DNA of 64,000 nucleotides from Sporosarcina jiandibaonis (GCF_013184495.1 NZ_JAAOIY010000005.1:241414-305413); one strand, 5' to 3'. Shown: positions 1-9,025, numbered from the stretch's first letter. Translations and numbers: made by a program. Notes: a model not told the origin generated them from the sequence alone.

Positions 1-2
1 GT

Positions 3-425
3 GAAATTGCGAAATTAAATCGAAATGATATTAACTTCGCGGGAAACTCAGTAATCGTCCATGGGAAAGGTGACAAGGAAAGAGAGGTTTATTTTAATAT
101 ACGCTGTGCGATTTGGTTGAAAAGGTATTTAGACGAACGCAGCGATGAAGAACCTTGTCTATTTGTCACAGAGCGTAAACCAATTAGACGTATGAGTGTG
201 GATTCTTTGAGATACGTTGTTAAACGTATTTCTAAACGTGCTGGAATCAACAAAACAATTCATCCTCATCAATTACGTCACAGCTTCGCTACACATCTTG
301 TTGACAATGGCGCTCCACTTGAAGTGATTCAAAGTCTTCTAGGTCATGAAAAAAGTGAAACGACAAGGATTTACGCTCATCTTAGCGGAAAATTAAGATA
401 TGACTTTTATAACAAGTATTTTTAA
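3..425 (+). CDS. tyrosine recombinase (integrase family), C-terminal part, cut by window edge
   Basis: The frame is open from the left window edge to the stop, so the N-terminal DNA-binding domain and the first catalytic Arg lie outside; the TTG at 117 is not the true start. Visible catalytic elements are the beta-hairpin Lys in GKGDKER, the HxxR box in HQLRHSFATH, the His of LLGHE and the nucleophile Tyr in TRIYAHL. Nothing in the visible half looks inactivated. The enzyme cuts and rejoins DNA at a specific site. The tail after the Tyr (SGKLRYDFYNKYF) reminds me more of Bacillus plasmid or transposon recombinases than of XerC/XerD, but that is an impression. It probably marks the edge of a mobile or integrated segment. 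Confidence 0.9.
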   Translation, partial: EIAKLNRNDINFAGNSVIVHGKGDKEREVYFNIRCAIWLKRYLDERSDEEPCLFVTERKPIRRMSVDSLRYVVKRISKRAGINKTIHPHQLRHSFATHLVDNGAPLEVIQSLLGHEKSETTRIYAHLSGKLRYDFYNKYF

Positions 426-699
426 AATATCAAACAAGAAAAGTTTTCTCGATTTACGGATTTACTTAACATCGCTATGAAAGAAGCTTAGGAAAAAGAG
501 AGCGAAGAAAATTTAAAAAATTTGATGGCAGCATGAAATTCCCTCCTAGCAGTATTCCACTGAGAGAGTTTTAATGTATCCAACCAGTAAATATAATGGT
601 ATTGTTATACTAATAGAAAACACAATTTTCTTAATAATGTGTTTAGTAATATAAGGTTATCTAAAGTGTCCATTACAACTTAAAGGGAGGACGATTCTA

Positions 700-1389
700 A
701 TGAATCATATAGAATGTAAGTACCTTACTAAAGAATATGAAGGTGATGGCACGAAAACTGTAGCCTTGAATAATATTAATTTGTCATTTAATAAAGGGGA
801 ATTAACTGCAATCATTGGACCATCAGGTTCAGGAAAATCAACATTATTAAGTCTCATTGGAACCTTAGATAAGCCAAGTAAAGGAACAGTAACATATGAC
901 GATGAGGAAATATTAAAAGAAGGTAAAAATAAAATAGCAGATTTTCGCTTCCAAGAAATCGGGTTCATCTTTCAACAATTTCACCTACTTCCTACCTTAA
1001 CAGCATTAGAAAATGTTCTTACTCCATTGTTTTCTAGAAAAGTCCCATACAATAAATTAGAAAGAGCCAAAGAAGTACTTAAACAGGTTGGACTAGTCGA
1101 TAAAATGAATGCGCTTCCATCCCAGTTATCTGGTGGACAACAACAGCGAGTTGCTATTGCTCGAGCGATTGTACACAAACCAAGCTGGCTACTAGCGGAA
1201 GAACCAACAGGAAATCTAGACATAGAAACAGGTGAAAGGATTTATGATTTATTAAAAGAATTAAATGAACAAGTAGGTTGCGGAGTTTTATTTGTGACCC
1301 ATGATCCAGCACTTGCAGCCAAAGCAAACCGTATAATTTCAATGAAAGATGGTGCTGTTCTTTCAGATAAAGAAGGTGCAACACCATGA
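700..1389 (+). CDS. ABC transporter ATP-binding protein (MacB/LolD type)
   Basis: Cytoplasmic ATPase of an ABC exporter-like complex, 229 aa, the usual length for the FtsX-partner class. Walker A is GPSGSGKST (about residues 40-48), the Q-loop lies in FIFQQFHLL, the signature is [14 protein letters not shown] and the switch His is in VTHDP. The Walker B reads WLLAEEP, so the magnesium-coordinating Asp usually found in LLADEP is Glu, while the catalytic Glu is kept. ATG at 700 follows an AGGGAGG site. Its stop overlaps the start of the permease gene by four bases, so the two are translationally coupled. The substrate is unknown; relatives move lipoproteins, peptides or antibiotics, or only transmit a mechanical signal. 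Confidence 0.92.
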   Translation: MNHIECKYLTKEYEGDGTKTVALNNINLSFNKGELTAIIGPSGSGKSTLLSLIGTLDKPSKGTVTYDDEEILKEGKNKIADFRFQEIGFIFQQFHLLPTLTALENVLTPLFSRKVPYNKLERAKEVLKQVGLVDKMNALPSQLSGGQQQRVAIARAIVHKPSWLLAEEPTGNLDIETGERIYDLLKELNEQVGCGVLFVTHDPALAAKANRIISMKDGAVLSDKEGATP

Positions 1390-4300
1390 TTCGCTTTATT
1401 TGGCAAAATTGGTGGAGACGGAAAGATCGGTTTATTTTGCTCATCATTGGTGCTTTAATAGTTAGTGCTGGTTTAACTTATTTAGTAGGGCTGTCGGAAA
1501 CAAATAAGGGTACGATTGTAGATAATTTACAACAACGCTGGTCTGCTTCTTATGATATTGTTGTTCGTCCAGAAGGAACTCGCAGTATAACAGAAAACAA
1601 GAAATTATTAGAGCCTAATTATCTAAGCGGTATGAGTGGAGGTATTAGTCTTAATCAATATGAAGCTATTAAGGATATACCAGGTGTAGAAATTGCTGCG
1701 CCTATTGCAATGATTGGGTATGCAGATTATCAAGTGAATTTTGGTTATGCAGAATTACCAGAGGATGGTATTTATCGGAGGGTAATGGAGACTACTGTTG
1801 ACAACGGAATAGGTAAGAAAACTGATAGTGGTCATATCTATTTTGTGGGTGATGTCTGGGATAATATGAATAAGGGACCTGAATATGGCGTTGGTAGTCC
1901 TCACCCTGATTTAACGGTTAACTCGTTATCTTTGTTAGCTGGGATAGATCCGGAACAAGAAGCAAAACTAATTGGTTTAGATGGCGCAATCCTATCTTTA
2001 GGGTCAAGTAGATATTTTGAAGACTCTGATGGATATTATTTTAATAGTATAAATGGAGGTCATCATGAATTTCCGATCATTGTTAATCAACAATCGTATG
2101 TAGATAAAGTAGAGAATATTAGCTTTGAACGCCTCGATATTGATATTACAAAAGATAATTCGAATGAAATTATGGAAAAGGTAAAAGAAGATGGTGGTAA
2201 AGAATATTTAGACACAATAGAAGGTGAGGTCATTGAGACATTTTCCGTTACGGGAGAAGAGACCTTCCATGGATTTATTAGTAAAATGACTGGTGTCGAT
2301 TGGAAGACTGGCGAAGTACTTTTAAAGACCGAAGAGGAAGACAACATAACCGGGGTGGTCTATAAACCAAGCCCAATAGAGTTTCAGGAAATAGCTAGTC
2401 CATATATAGATAGGTGGCCGTATTCATATCAGGTTACTCCATTTCAGAATGGGGAGAGTTTTGGTGCAATATATAGGAACAAAGAGTCTTATCGAGAACC
2501 GAAATATATTGAAGAAGAATTTATTGATTGGCCCCGTATCAAACCAAACTGGATTGGATTTTATGATGCAAGCAATCTAGAAATATCAAAGGATCCTACA
2601 AGCGAACTGCCAATGGAAACCTATCGACCCGCCACTGCCGAGTTTGTAATGGATTCAGAGGGTAACCCAATGAATCCACCTAAACAGCTGAAGCCAACAG
2701 GTGACCCTTATAGCTTTTTAACCGATCCGCCAGGCATGCTAACAACCATTGAAGCTGCTGAAAAGCTACTGGGAGACGAACCGATTTCAGCCATTCGAAT
2801 CAAGGTGGCAGGAGTTGCCGACTTAAGTGAAGAAAGCCAAGCACTATTAGAAAGAGTTGCTAGAGAAATTGAGAATAGAACAGGACTTATTACAGATATC
2901 ACTCTAGGCTCATCACCACAATTAGCTTTAACTTATGTTCCTGGTTTAAATGATGAAAGTGATATCGGTTGGTTACAGCAGCCTTGGGTGAACATTGGAT
3001 CATCTATTTCTATTTTTAAAGAAACAAAAATAGGGTTTTCTGGTATTGTAGCCAGTGTTATAGCAGTAGCAATCGTCTATGTTTGGGCTTCAGGAATTGT
3101 GAATTTACTTGCTAGGCGAAAAGAATTTGCTGTTATATTATCAATCGGTTGGCGTCCAAGTCAGTTGAATCGCTTATTATTCTTAGAATCTAGCATAATT
3201 GGTCTTTTTGTGGCATTCATTTCCTGGATCATGCTAGGTTTTGTGTATGTATCGAGTGATGCTACGATATCTTTTGATCGTTTCTTATGGACTGGTTTAT
3301 TTGGGCTAATTATTTATCTGTTCGGCTCAGTCATTCCGATGATAATGGCTCGAAATATTTCTCCTTATGAAGCAATGCGTACTGGAGAAATATCAAGTAA
3401 CAGTAAGCGGTTGTTCCAAGCTAAAGGAATAAATCGTATGGCTTTTAATCATTTTATTGGGAAGTGGAAAAGAAGCTTTCTATCTGTTATATCTATTGCA
3501 TTACCAACTGCCCTCTTAGCCGTATTTCTGTACATCACATTTAGATTAAGAGGAATTATGTACACTTCTTTACTCGGAGAATACGTAGCTTTGGAGATAG
3601 GGCCTGCACATTATGTTGCGATTATTGTATCCTTAATTATAGCTATTTTAACTACTGCTGAGATTATGTGGCAGAATGTATCGGAACGAAGAGAAGAAAT
3701 TTCATTACTTCAATCTATAGGGTGGAAAAGATGGAGTATTCGTAGGTTAATCTTAGTAGAAGGGATTTTTAGTGGTATATTTGCTGCGCTAATAGGTTTA
3801 ACAATTGCATTTTTGATAATTTGGGGCTTATATAATGCCTTTCCGAAAGAAGAAATTGGTTTTATTTTAATGACAGGGTTGATACCAGTCCTGATTGGAC
3901 TAATCGGAACAATCTTCCCGGCAGAAAGAGCAGTTCGAATTGTACCAAATCAAGGTATTGGTGGAAATATATCAAATCGGAAAGATGTGGAAAGATGTTT
4001 AAAAAGGGTCGTAATTTCAACATCTGTATTATTAGTGGGAACCTTTTTATTTACGATGGTAAAGGTTGCTCCTAATATTGAAAAGGCTACTACAGGGGTG
4101 GAAGTAGAGCAGACCTTTAGTCCGACAGAAGGCAGTGTTGAGAAAAAAACAGATTTTAACAGATCAAATCAGCCCACTGAAAATGAAAAATCAGGGAATA
4201 GTTACGGAACCCCAGGTGAATATGAATTGGAGTTTAAAGCAGATGAAACCAGTAAAAATACAGGTTGGGGTGGAATTCTATTCTACGAGGCTAAAGAAAT

Positions 4301-4619
4301 AGAGAGTAGTTTACCTTCGGCTGAATCTGGGCTGAAAAATATTGCTATCGAGTTTACTTTTGAAATACTTGATTCGGCGACATACGGAATGCAGCCACAG
4401 CATCATTTTTCACTTCTTGTTGGTGAAGAGTCATACAGCCCTTCTAAGGTCACAGTATTAGAGTCAGTAGCATGGGATGATGAGCAATGGTTAAATGGAT
4501 ATCGGGATGGGAAGATTCATGCTGTTTTAGAATTTACGATACCTGAAAATGTAGAGAGTTATGGGTTACTACTAAAAAATGGGGAGGTTGGAAAGGGGAT
4601 TATGGTAAGATTTGAATAA
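1386..4619 (+). CDS. FtsX-like ABC permease, very large, with C-terminal extracytoplasmic domain
   Basis: Membrane partner of the ATPase just upstream (ATGA overlap). The 1077 aa protein has one N-terminal membrane segment (about 15-37), a long extracytoplasmic domain (about 40-545), three segments (about 550-660), a second FtsX block with four segments (about 700-855) and another segment near 880-900. Both FtsX blocks contain the typical short loop after the third helix (ISPYEAMRTG, and VRIVPNQG). After the last membrane segment there is a low-complexity linker and a beta-rich tail of about 150 residues, unusual for this family and reminiscent of DUF4352-like sandwiches. It is probably a bacitracin- or lipid-related exporter or mechanotransmitter; no two-component system is adjacent, so the role is open. 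Confidence 0.85.
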   Translation: MIRFIWQNWWRRKDRFILLIIGALIVSAGLTYLVGLSETNKGTIVDNLQQRWSASYDIVVRPEGTRSITENKKLLEPNYLSGMSGGISLNQYEAIKDIPGVEIAAPIAMIGYADYQVNFGYAELPEDGIYRRVMETTVDNGIGKKTDSGHIYFVGDVWDNMNKGPEYGVGSPHPDLTVNSLSLLAGIDPEQEAKLIGLDGAILSLGSSRYFEDSDGYYFNSINGGHHEFPIIVNQQSYVDKVENISFERLDIDITKDNSNEIMEKVKEDGGKEYLDTIEGEVIETFSVTGEETFHGFISKMTGVDWKTGEVLLKTEEEDNITGVVYKPSPIEFQEIASPYIDRWPYSYQVTPFQNGESFGAIYRNKESYREPKYIEEEFIDWPRIKPNWIGFYDASNLEISKDPTSELPMETYRPATAEFVMDSEGNPMNPPKQLKPTGDPYSFLTDPPGMLTTIEAAEKLLGDEPISAIRIKVAGVADLSEESQALLERVAREIENRTGLITDITLGSSPQLALTYVPGLNDESDIGWLQQPWVNIGSSISIFKETKIGFSGIVASVIAVAIVYVWASGIVNLLARRKEFAVILSIGWRPSQLNRLLFLESSIIGLFVAFISWIMLGFVYVSSDATISFDRFLWTGLFGLIIYLFGSVIPMIMARNISPYEAMRTGEISSNSKRLFQAKGINRMAFNHFIGKWKRSFLSVISIALPTALLAVFLYITFRLRGIMYTSLLGEYVALEIGPAHYVAIIVSLIIAILTTAEIMWQNVSERREEISLLQSIGWKRWSIRRLILVEGIFSGIFAALIGLTIAFLIIWGLYNAFPKEEIGFILMTGLIPVLIGLIGTIFPAERAVRIVPNQGIGGNISNRKDVERCLKRVVISTSVLLVGTFLFTMVKVAPNIEKATTGVEVEQTFSPTEGSVEKKTDFNRSNQPTENEKSGNSYGTPGEYELEFKADETSKNTGWGGILFYEAKEIESSLPSAESGLKNIAIEFTFEILDSATYGMQPQHHFSLLVGEESYSPSKVTVLESVAWDDEQWLNGYRDGKIHAVLEFTIPENVESYGLLLKNGEVGKGIMVRFE

Positions 4620-4838
4620 ATAATAATGATTTACAGATGGGACTGATACATTCACCTTGAGGATTTAGCTATCGGTTTTTCTAGAGTACTAAGACACAGA
4701 CTCTAATATTATTCTAAAGTCGAAGGTGCCTCAGCCTCTCTCTACCATAAAAAAAACACCGCCACGTTGTCTAGTTGGGTATGTATACCCAATCGGGTCA
4801 TTTGGTCGGATAAAATGTTTAAGGATAGGGAGGTAACC

Positions 4839-5063
4839 ATGCTAAAGAAGTAATCACTGAAAAAAGTAATCCCGATTATCTTTATAAGTCCCATCCTGTT
4901 CGGTATTCTGATAGCCAATCGAATTGGAAAAAGTTAAGAGATGAATGGTAGCTTAAAAGTTGTTGGCAGCTCATATAATTCTGGAGGACAACAAGATATA
5001 GCTTACAAACAAGTAAATAGTTCATTCTGGTTTAAACTTGCCCTTTTCCTTTACCTTTATTGA
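4839..5063 (+). pseudogene. interrupted small membrane-protein frame
   Basis: ATG at 4839 follows a good GGGAGG site, but the frame stops after four codons (MLKK) and again about 28 codons later. Between and after the stops the same frame reads a plausible membrane peptide (LKKVIPIIFISPILFGILIA) and then 40 further codons. A terminator sits 65 bases after the last stop. The parent family is not recognised. It could also be non-coding; confidence is low. Confidence 0.3.
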
Positions 5064-5128
5064 ACTTATTATGTGACGGGTTTTTCTACCGTACTGATAT
5101 TGGTTGGCGAACGTTTGAATAAAATAAA

Positions 5129-5167
5129 TGTTCATTCTCCCGAAAGTTGAGAGAGTGGACATTTTTT
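5129..5167 (+). terminator. intrinsic terminator in the decayed region
   Basis: TGTTCATTCTC (5129-5139) pairs with GAGAGTGGACA (5151-5161), 11 bp with two G-U pairs, followed by seven T. It would have ended transcription of the interrupted frame upstream. Confidence 0.6.
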
Positions 5168-5494
5168 TCAGTATATTTAATAATTCAAATTATCAGTTAT
5201 TGGTATATACAGAAGATTCCTTCTATGTTAAAGTGACGTTAGGGAGCCAATATGCCTGTATAGATCAATAAAGAGTAAGCCATTAAAATGCTTATTGGAA
5301 TGGGGAGTTAACATGTTCCACTATTTAAAAGCTACACTAAGAGAACGTTGGCCTTTGTTTTTAGTTGTTATTCTTATCCTTAGTTGAGAGAGTAGACTTT
5401 TTTCATTGTCAGGTCCAAGCCCGGCTACTCGGGCCAAAGCATTCTAGTTAAGGAAGAATTGAAACAGTAATTATAGAAGCGATTGAAATAATCA

Positions 5495-5572
5495 CTTCAA
5501 CAATCGGGCGCAATTGTTTAATATGCGTCTCTTTTTTCTTCTTCAACTAACGGGGTAGGTTAGTTGAAGAAG
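5495..5572. repeat. dispersed two-hairpin repeat, mixed type (copy 1)
   Basis: Left hairpin TTCAACAAT / ATTGTTTAA with loop CGGGCGCA, a T-rich core, then a perfect 14-bp hairpin CTTCTTCAACTAAC (5538-5551) / GTTAGTTGAAGAAG (5559-5572) with loop GGGGTAG. This copy joins the left half of the AATCGGGCGC type (B) to the right half of the CTAACGGG type (A), which shows the two types are one element. Confidence 0.75.
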
Positions 5573-5621
5573 GAATTGTAGGATTTGTATAGAATATAAT
5601 AAAAAGATAGGGGGGACTTAA

Positions 5622-6503
5622 ATGGAGAAGTATTATTGGGATACTCAACTGGAATACCTCAAAAGAACGAGAGATTTATATTATAACGATGATTATTTAG
5701 AGTTTTTAGTAAATAGTGTTTGGAAGATTTCTAAACCAGTACATATTATTGATTTTGGTTGTGGATATGGGTATCTAGGACTCAAATTATTACCTCTATT
5801 ACCGAAGGGTTCCAAATATACAGGGATAGATAAAGGACAACAACTTATTAATAAGGCGATAGAATATTTTCATGGTCTTCCGTATGAATCCGAATTCTTT
5901 GTAGCAGATACAAATGAGATTGAATTAGAGGGTAAGTACGACATTGCTGTTTGCCATGCTTTTTTATTACACATTTCCGAACCCCAAAAAATGCTTCAAA
6001 TAATGGTAAATTCTATTGTTAACGATGGAAAAATAATTTGTTTTGAACCACATTGGATTTCAGGTATGTCATCATACGAACTTGGAGGGTATGAACAATC
6101 ACAAGTTGTTCCACTTGGTATTCTGCAGAAATTATTCGAAGAGAGTACAAATAAAACTGGAAATGATGGAAATATTGGAGCAAAACTACCTAAATATCTA
6201 TCTGAATTGGGCGTGAAGAACATTGAGTGCAGAGTCAGTGATAAAGTTAATTTCCTCTATCCAGATAAGGATCAACAAGATAAGCAAAAATTATTTTATT
6301 CTCTTAAAGAAGATGGAATAGGTGGAGAACCTGTAAATAAAGATCAGTTTATTGATCGTTTGATAAAGCGTAGTATTACATTTAAGGAAGCACAGGAACA
6401 ATTTGAGGCTGAACTGCTGTTTTCACAAGTATTTAACATGGATTCCTCTTTAACATACGCACCCAGCATGAAAATTACTTTTGGAGAGATTAATAAATTG
6501 TAA
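5622..6503 (+). CDS. class I SAM-dependent methyltransferase
   Basis: 293 aa. Rossmann-fold methyltransferase: motif I is IIDFGCGYGYLG (about residues 43-54), the acidic residue after strand 2 is in YTGIDKG, and motif IV-like residues lie around YDIAVCHAFLLH. The C-terminal 130 residues form a mixed alpha/beta cap without a motif I recognise. ATG at 5622 follows AGGGGGGAC. It is a single-gene unit between two copies of the dispersed repeat, with no operon partner. The methyl acceptor (small molecule, RNA or protein) cannot be predicted; relatives are usually annotated generically. Confidence 0.85.
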   Translation: MEKYYWDTQLEYLKRTRDLYYNDDYLEFLVNSVWKISKPVHIIDFGCGYGYLGLKLLPLLPKGSKYTGIDKGQQLINKAIEYFHGLPYESEFFVADTNEIELEGKYDIAVCHAFLLHISEPQKMLQIMVNSIVNDGKIICFEPHWISGMSSYELGGYEQSQVVPLGILQKLFEESTNKTGNDGNIGAKLPKYLSELGVKNIECRVSDKVNFLYPDKDQQDKQKLFYSLKEDGIGGEPVNKDQFIDRLIKRSITFKEAQEQFEAELLFSQVFNMDSSLTYAPSMKITFGEINKL

Positions 6504-6523
6504 TTATCCCTAACACTTTTATT

Positions 6524-6623
6524 TCTTCTTGAACCAACGGGTGCTTTACTTGAAGATAGTTGAGCTGCTTATACGGCTTTTTTTTATTCTTCAACTAACG
6601 TAGTAGTTTAGTTGAAGAATAAT
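6524..6623. repeat. dispersed two-hairpin repeat, type A (copy 2)
   Basis: CAACGGGTGCTTTACTTGAAG left hairpin split from an internal GAGCTG-CTTATA-CGGCTT stem with a T run, then TTCAACTAACGTAG and GTTTAGTTGAAGAA as the right hairpin. It ends 30 bases before the next gene and could act as terminator for the methyltransferase gene. Confidence 0.8.
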
Positions 6624-6656
6624 ACGAAATAATTTATCAATACAAAGGGGATTAGT

Positions 6657-7121
6657 ATGAATATTGATTTTTTATCGAACCATCCGGATAAGATTAATGA
6701 GGTTTCTGAAATGGTTTTTAAGGAATTTGTAGTAAAAACAGGCAGTGGAATGAACTTTGAAGATGTTGTTAAACACTTTTCAAATACACAGGACAACAAA
6801 TTTCCAATAACTCTCATTGCACTTGAGAACGGAGAATGTTTAGGAACCGTATCAATCTTTGAAAACGATTTAAAGATAAGGGAAATGTATAAACCTTGGC
6901 TTGCATCTTTATTTACGAAACCGGAGTATCGTGGTAGAGGTGTAGGGAAAGAGTTAATATCTAAAACCATAGATGTTGTGAAGAAATTAGGATTTAATGA
7001 ACTTTATTTAAGAACTGAAGATGCATCTGACTATTATAGAAATAAAGGTTGGACTTATCTTGAAACTGTTTCTGATGATAAATACGAGAAGGTTGATGTG
7101 TTTAAAGTAAAGTGTATTTGA
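6657..7121 (+). CDS. GNAT family N-acetyltransferase
   Basis: 154 aa acyl-CoA-dependent acetyltransferase, the normal size for one GNAT domain. Beta-4 (WLASLFTKPEYRGRGVGKEL, about residues 81-100) carries the acetyl-CoA pyrophosphate loop R/Q-x-x-G-x-G as RGRGVG. The C-terminal strand YLRTEDASDYYRNKGW gives the usual Y-(x)-GW end motif. ATG at 6657 follows AAAGGGG. It stands alone between two repeat copies. The acceptor amine is unknown; nothing nearby suggests antibiotic or ribosomal-protein acetylation specifically. Confidence 0.88.
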   Translation: MNIDFLSNHPDKINEVSEMVFKEFVVKTGSGMNFEDVVKHFSNTQDNKFPITLIALENGECLGTVSIFENDLKIREMYKPWLASLFTKPEYRGRGVGKELISKTIDVVKKLGFNELYLRTEDASDYYRNKGWTYLETVSDDKYEKVDVFKVKCI

Positions 7122-7153
7122 TTTAATAAACCAACTACTGTTTGAAGAATTGT

Positions 7154-7246
7154 ACGTAAGCTAACGGGTGCTTTACTTGAAGATCCTGAAGCTGTATAGA
7201 CGGCTCAATTTTCTTATTCAACTAAAGCAGAAGGTTAGTTGAAAAA
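7154..7246. repeat. dispersed two-hairpin repeat, type A (copy 3)
   Basis: Same order as the other type A copies: CTAACGGGTGCTTTACTTGA, then AAGCTGTATAGACGGCTC core, then TTCAACTAAAGC and GGTTAGTTGAA arms. The core stem differs from its sisters but keeps AGCTG opposite CGGCT (one G-U). Confidence 0.78.
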
Positions 7247-7283
7247 AGAATACGCTTAAAATGAGGAGAAAGGGGAGAAAAAG

Positions 7284-7622
7284 ATGAATAGACTATTGGG
7301 ATTTTCGTTTATCTTATTAGTCGCTATGGTTGTCTTATTGGGCTGTAATTCAGGTAAACTATCACTCGAAATGATAGCGTTTAATAGTCTTTCTAAGGGA
7401 GAGCAAAATTTAATACCTGTTTCTCCAAAGGACTCAGTCATCGAAAAGATTGATGTGACGCCCAGTGTAGAAAAGTTTTTAGATGATGAATACGACAAAG
7501 GTGAAGTGTATTTAGTTACATTTAATAATACAGAAAGCGAATCTAACGGGAATCTAATAGTTTTTATAGACGTTAAAAAACCAATAGTCGTTGGAAAAGG
7601 GTATTCAGACAAAAAAGATTAA
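7284..7622 (+). CDS. small predicted lipoprotein, unknown function
   Basis: 112 aa. A hydrophobic signal of about 20 residues ends in the lipobox VLLGC, so the mature chain of about 90 residues should be lipid-anchored on the outer face of the membrane. The body has no motif I recognise; its C-terminal half (YLVTFNNTES, LIVFIDVKKP) looks like short beta strands. ATG at 7284 has a strong GGGGAG site. The gene is a single unit bounded by repeat copies. I do not recognise the family. Confidence 0.7.
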   Translation: MNRLLGFSFILLVAMVVLLGCNSGKLSLEMIAFNSLSKGEQNLIPVSPKDSVIEKIDVTPSVEKFLDDEYDKGEVYLVTFNNTESESNGNLIVFIDVKKPIVVGKGYSDKKD

Positions 7623-7634
7623 CCAAAATCCATT

Positions 7635-7728
7635 TGTTGAACTAACGGGTGCTTTACTTGAAGATAGTTGAGCTGCTTAGACAGCTCTTTTTGCTTGTTC
7701 AACTAAAGAGGCAGTTTAGTTCAATTTA
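7635..7728. repeat. dispersed two-hairpin repeat, type A (copy 4)
   Basis: Cleanest core of the family: GAGCTG-CTTAGA-CAGCTC, six perfect pairs followed by TTTTT, which on its own would be read as an intrinsic terminator of the lipoprotein gene. It is flanked by GAACTAACGGGTGC and TTCAACTAAAGAGGC / GTTTAGTTCAA arms. Confidence 0.82.
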
Positions 7729-7827
7729 TTTATTCCGGTTATATATATAATAATAATTCTTTCTATTAAAACTCTTTTAAATGGTATATTAGATATATCT
7801 AAATTAAAAAGAAGGAGTGGTATAGAC

Positions 7828-8028
7828 ATGTCAGAAATAAATAAAGTTATTCCTAATCTTGATAAGATGAAAGAAGTAGGTGAAGCATTTGGGGATGCGA
7901 TAAGGAAACACCCTGATAGGGCGTTAGTTATAGGAGGAGTCTTAGGGGGCCTTTATATCCTAAAACATAAAAAAATTAAATTCAAACTTAAAAGACCAGA
8001 TTTAGATATTGAATTTGAAACAGAATAA
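7828..8028 (+). CDS. small conserved-looking protein with one membrane segment
   Basis: 66 aa. The first 30 residues are helical and charged, then RALVIGGVLGGLYILKHKK gives one glycine-rich hydrophobic segment, followed by an acidic and basic tail (RPDLDIEFETE). ATG at 7828 has an excellent AAGGAG site, so I believe it is translated. It might be a small membrane-associated or phage/plasmid-type protein; I do not recognise it. A type A repeat lies upstream and a degenerate copy downstream. Confidence 0.6.
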   Translation: MSEINKVIPNLDKMKEVGEAFGDAIRKHPDRALVIGGVLGGLYILKHKKIKFKLKRPDLDIEFETE

Positions 8029-8105
8029 ATATTTTAGCAGAGAAACCCAGAAAATGAATTGGAAATTCTAAATCTTATCTTTATAGAGACTGTAAATGAA
8101 TTAAC

Positions 8106-8176
8106 TTGCAATAACGGATAGCTTTACATCAAGAAAGAGTAAATCATTTTTCTTATTGAACTAACGGGGCAGGTTA
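8106..8176. repeat. dispersed two-hairpin repeat, type A, degenerate (copy 5)
   Basis: The right hairpin is intact in outline (GAACTAACGGGGCAG / GTTAGTGGAAT, about 8157-8175). The left half is recognisable only as AATAACGGATAGCTTTACATC. It lies between the small membrane protein gene and a broken gene. Confidence 0.55.
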
Positions 8177-8224
8177 GTGGAATAACAAGAGAAACTTGTA
8201 TCTTATGAAAGGGTGAATTAGGGT

Positions 8225-8463
8225 GTGAATAAAACTTTTAAGAGGGATGTTTTTAAAGATCTCAATACATATACAGAAAAAATAAGAAGAGATATGAAAG
8301 CATCAGGTTCTGCTTTGGTTATATTATGAAAGACAATAAATTAGTACACGAATGGTATTCGGGAGAGTATCATTTTAAACCAGGGGCATTCAAGGTTCAA
8401 TGTGTACTCGGTTAGAGTTACTTATGTTGGTCTCGCAATTGCGTTTTTCAGCTTATAACCAAT
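8225..8463 (+). pseudogene. N-terminal remnant of a beta-lactamase-family serine hydrolase
   Basis: Reading GTG at 8225 gives a plausible N-terminus (NKTFKRDVFKDLNTYTEKIR...) that stops after about 34 codons. The next frame continues as MKDNKLVHEWYSGEYHFKPG, and a third frame gives FNVYSVRVTYVGLAIAF. Together they match the start of PBP4/AmpC-type serine hydrolases, where the expected SxxK nucleophile region reads SVRVT. At least two frameshifts, a lost Lys and no C-terminal part make it a dead fragment. A full-length member of the same superfamily, probably not the direct parent, lies at 57543-59363. Confidence 0.65.
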
Positions 8464-8482
8464 TTGTTAGGAGTGGATACGA

Positions 8483-9025
8483 TTGAGTATTAAAAGTGAG
8501 AGAATATACCCTAATTGCCCAATTATTTCTAGAACAGTAGAAATCGGTGGACTTACTAAATCGCAGCTTATCCAGAAATTGCAACATTACTCTATCTTGA
8601 TGAATGAGTATGGAGAGAGACTTTTAAATGACGAAAAATTTACTACTTCTGATACAAAGTACAGCCTGCATACAGTTGAACTAACCATTAGTGATCTTGG
8701 CTTTCCTGATGGAGCTAATACGACTCAGATTTTTAAAAGAGCGAGCGATCTTGGTTTGGAATTATGTCCGCTTGAGCTAGCAGCTCACCTAAGAATGGAG
8801 TATCTGGATCAGCCAGATGGTTTTTCAGGAAATCCTTTACAGCGAAATCAAGCTCCATCTGGCTCCATAACAATAGCAGCGGAGATACTAACTGAAGATG
8901 ATGATTTTCCGAAAGGCTTTTATCTTAGAAGAATTAACGACGTATTATGGCTTCGGGGTTACCTTGCTGATCATCTGCACGTTTGGAATCACGATGATCA
9001 TTTTATCTTTTGTCAAACAAAATAG
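8483..9025 (+). CDS. conserved-looking hypothetical protein
   Basis: 180 aa, soluble, no signal peptide or membrane segment. TTG at 8483 is chosen because AGGAG lies nine bases upstream. The N-terminal third contains a helical LTKSQLIQKLQ segment; the middle has VELTISDLGFPDG and the C-terminal part is rich in aromatic residues and His (RRINDVLWLRGYLADHLHVW). I recall similar proteins in Bacillus genomes sometimes carrying the label helicase, but there is no Walker motif and I see no basis for it. Function not assigned. Confidence 0.6.
   Translation: MSIKSERIYPNCPIISRTVEIGGLTKSQLIQKLQHYSILMNEYGERLLNDEKFTTSDTKYSLHTVELTISDLGFPDGANTTQIFKRASDLGLELCPLELAAHLRMEYLDQPDGFSGNPLQRNQAPSGSITIAAEILTEDDDFPKGFYLRRINDVLWLRGYLADHLHVWNHDDHFIFCQTK

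Larger units (their letters stand above)
4620..5621 (+). other. 1-kb stretch with decayed reading frames and no intact gene
   Basis: No ORF above 60 codons has credible support. The stretch holds an interrupted hydrophobic frame (4839-5063), a terminator (5129-5167), a 24-codon hydrophobic ORF at 5313-5387 (starts MFHYLKATLRERW, weak GGGGAG site), a second copy of the terminator 3' half (AGTTGAGAGAGTAGAC at 5382-5397) and a hairpin repeat before the next gene. An 8-bp-arm palindrome (TTGGGTAT / ATACCCAA) lies near 4774-4792. It looks like remains of one or two small membrane-protein genes. Confidence 0.5.

Noticed and set aside
705..1223. Minus-strand ORFs opposite the ABC ATPase
   Set aside because: Antisense shadows of a gene with full ABC motifs.
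4774..4792. TTGGGTAT-GT-ATACCCAA palindrome as an operator
   Set aside because: It lies in decayed sequence with no promoter or intact gene behind it; probably a relic.
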